Positions 63,016 to 64,000 of a stretch of 64,000 nt of DNA are shown here, one piece after another. The translations under genes were made by a program, and so were the position numbers. Numbering within the stretch: position 1 is the first letter of the stretch; the number at the start of each line of letters is the position of its first letter. The stretch is taken from NCBI RefSeq assembly GCF_024297065.1, contig NZ_CP101114.1:1614501-1678500 (forward strand). Reading direction: 5' to 3'. The DNA is from Bartonella harrusi. Its GTDB lineage: Bacteria > Pseudomonadota > Alphaproteobacteria > Rhizobiales > Rhizobiaceae. The notes beneath the pieces are model-generated. The model was not told the DNA's origin. It ran no database searches and saw nothing but the letters and a program-made list of their open reading frames with translations.

Positions 63016-63052
63016 TGAAAACATCGGACCCTTTATGGTTCGATGTTTTTTT
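63016..63052 (+). terminator. fumC terminator
   Basis: AAAACATCGGACC-CTTTAT-GGTTCGATGTTTTTTT: a ~13-bp stem (one mismatch) with a T-run, 60 bases after the fumC stop. Confidence 0.85.
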
Positions 63053-63084
63053 CTATCATTTCAAAATCATCTCTTGCAAAAAAC

Positions 63085-63540
63085 GCATAACTCTACACGC
63101 GACAACCACAAAGCACGCATCAGATGAGAATGATGATGGCTATAATCTCCGCAAGGCTCGCCATACAACAAACGCACCACACAACAAGAGAGAAGAAACT
63201 TTTCCCTAATCCATAACTTTACGTAATAATATCAGGCTTTTCACACCCTCACTGTTGTTTCACATTCAACAATTTCAACGCAACCTGTTGCAAAGAACAC
63301 AAAAATTTTTGTGCACAAAAATGCACATAACTCTACGCACGACAACCACAAAACGCGCGTCACATGAGAATAATGATGGCTATAATCTCCGCAAGGGCGC
63401 ATCACCAACAAACGCACCACACAACAAGAGGGAAAAACTTTTCCCTAACCCATAAGCTTTATGTAATAATATCAGGCTTTTCACGCCCTAACTGTTGTTT
63501 TAAATTCAACAATTTCAACGCAGCCTGTTGTAAAGGCTGG
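63085..63540. repeat. Duplication of pgm 3' end and flank, ~240-bp offset
   Basis: Bases about 63090-63300 and 63332-63540 are similar throughout: GATGGCTATAATCTCCGCAA, ACAAACGCACCACACAACAA and AATAATATCAGGCTTTTCAC. The right copy contains the real pgm stop and last codons; the left copy has only the C-terminal ~25 codons and is debris. Confidence 0.88.
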
Positions 63541-64000
63541 ACAACTTTTTGCGGATCTTGAAAATGTTTAAGTGAATCCGCTTCATACTGCTCAAAATAA
63601 AGCCGCAAGGTCGCCCCTACGGTTCCCGTTCCCGATAAACGCACCACCAACCTTGCGCCATTTTTGAAAAAAATACGCAGACCTTGCTTGCTGTTCACAC
63701 TGTGATCAATGGGATCATGATAGGTAAAGTCATCGGCTTTTTCGACGAAGAGTCCAGCAATTTCAGTTCCCACGCGTGGTAAATGGGCACGCAAGTGCTC
63801 GATGAGTGCAGAGGCTTTTTCCGCCTCCACTTCTTCATAATCATAGCGTAAGGAGTAAAAACGCCCATAGGTTTGCCAGTGATGGCGCACAATTTGTGCG
63901 ACAGTTTTCCCTGTCACCGCCAAAAGATTTAACCAAAACAACACCGCCCACAAACCATCCTTTTCACGAATATGATGCGAGCCTGTTCCAAAGCTTTCTT
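63459..64000 (-). CDS. pgm: Phosphoglucomutase, 5' part outside the window
   Basis: The C-terminal ~180 residues of alpha-D-glucose phosphate-specific phosphoglucomutase, which interconverts glucose-1- and glucose-6-phosphate. The frame stays open to base 64000 (ESFGTGSHHIREKDGLWAVL is the family's conserved segment), and the phosphate-binding loop RLSGTGTVGATLRLY is near the end. The start lies beyond the window. Confidence 0.93.
   Translation of the reverse strand, partial: ESFGTGSHHIREKDGLWAVLFWLNLLAVTGKTVAQIVRHHWQTYGRFYSLRYDYEEVEAEKASALIEHLRAHLPRVGTEIAGLFVEKADDFTYHDPIDHSVNSKQGLRIFFKNGARLVVRLSGTGTVGATLRLYFEQYEADSLKHFQDPQKVVQPLQQAALKLLNLKQQLGREKPDIIT

Overview
The window is a Bartonella chromosome segment, most likely from the Bep-carrying radiating lineage (henselae/tribocorum-like). 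It is AT-rich and carries a virB2-virB11 operon without virB1. This is followed by Fic-BID and Tyr-BID effectors interleaved with virD4, with Bartonella-type autotransporters and the housekeeping neighbours ribF, murJ, trpS, nfu, groESL, fumC and pgm. The species cannot be fixed from sequence alone.

Layout. 1-12 kb: an array of type V autotransporter genes, comprising one partial, two intact and one decayed copy. A duplicated gene 3' end and two 15-bp VNTR blocks lie between them, with decayed prophage-like sequence in front of the decayed copy. 12-16.4 kb: accessory DNA with one coiled-coil ORF, a long gene-poor stretch, a plasmid-type parA/ribbon-helix-helix pair and a ~206-bp tandem duplication. 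16.8-19.3 kb: a core island (DUF442 phosphatase-like protein, ribF, HAD-IIA phosphatase). 19.3-22.7 kb: gene-poor DNA with integrase and nuclease relics and a nuclease-fold protein divergent from virB.

22.9-46.3 kb is the type IV secretion island. It holds virB2-11, the Fic antitoxin gene biaA, bepA, bepB, virD4, bepC, bepD, bepE and bepF. VirB2-11 build the channel, VirD4 docks effectors through their C-terminal BID signal, and the Beps act in the host cell. BepA keeps a canonical Fic motif and an intact antitoxin. BepB and BepC have altered Fic motifs, and each is preceded by a readable relic of an antitoxin gene. bepE is split at a run of ten C.

46.7-50.6 kb is core (murJ with an apparent frameshift in an A7 run, trpS, a universal stress protein, nfu). 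51.3-55.5 kb is a foreign-looking cassette. It has a 24-codon ORF, a perfect 16-bp hairpin, a SpeD-like gene, a HemN/HemW-like radical SAM gene and an MFS exporter. It lies between oppositely oriented copies of an integrase-linked repeat. This is my main candidate for an undescribed system, with the caveat that its two enzyme genes each carry an apparent frameshift. 55.5-59.3 kb holds more integrase relics, yjdM, a small lipoprotein family and shattered copies of the groEL 3' end. 59.3-64 kb is groEL-groES with a CIRCE operator, fumC, and pgm running off the window.

Two themes recur. First, gene 3' ends plus downstream DNA are duplicated at four loci (autotransporter, MFS, groEL, pgm). Second, at least five genes look as if they lack exactly one base, which could be homopolymer undercalling, real decay or phase variation.
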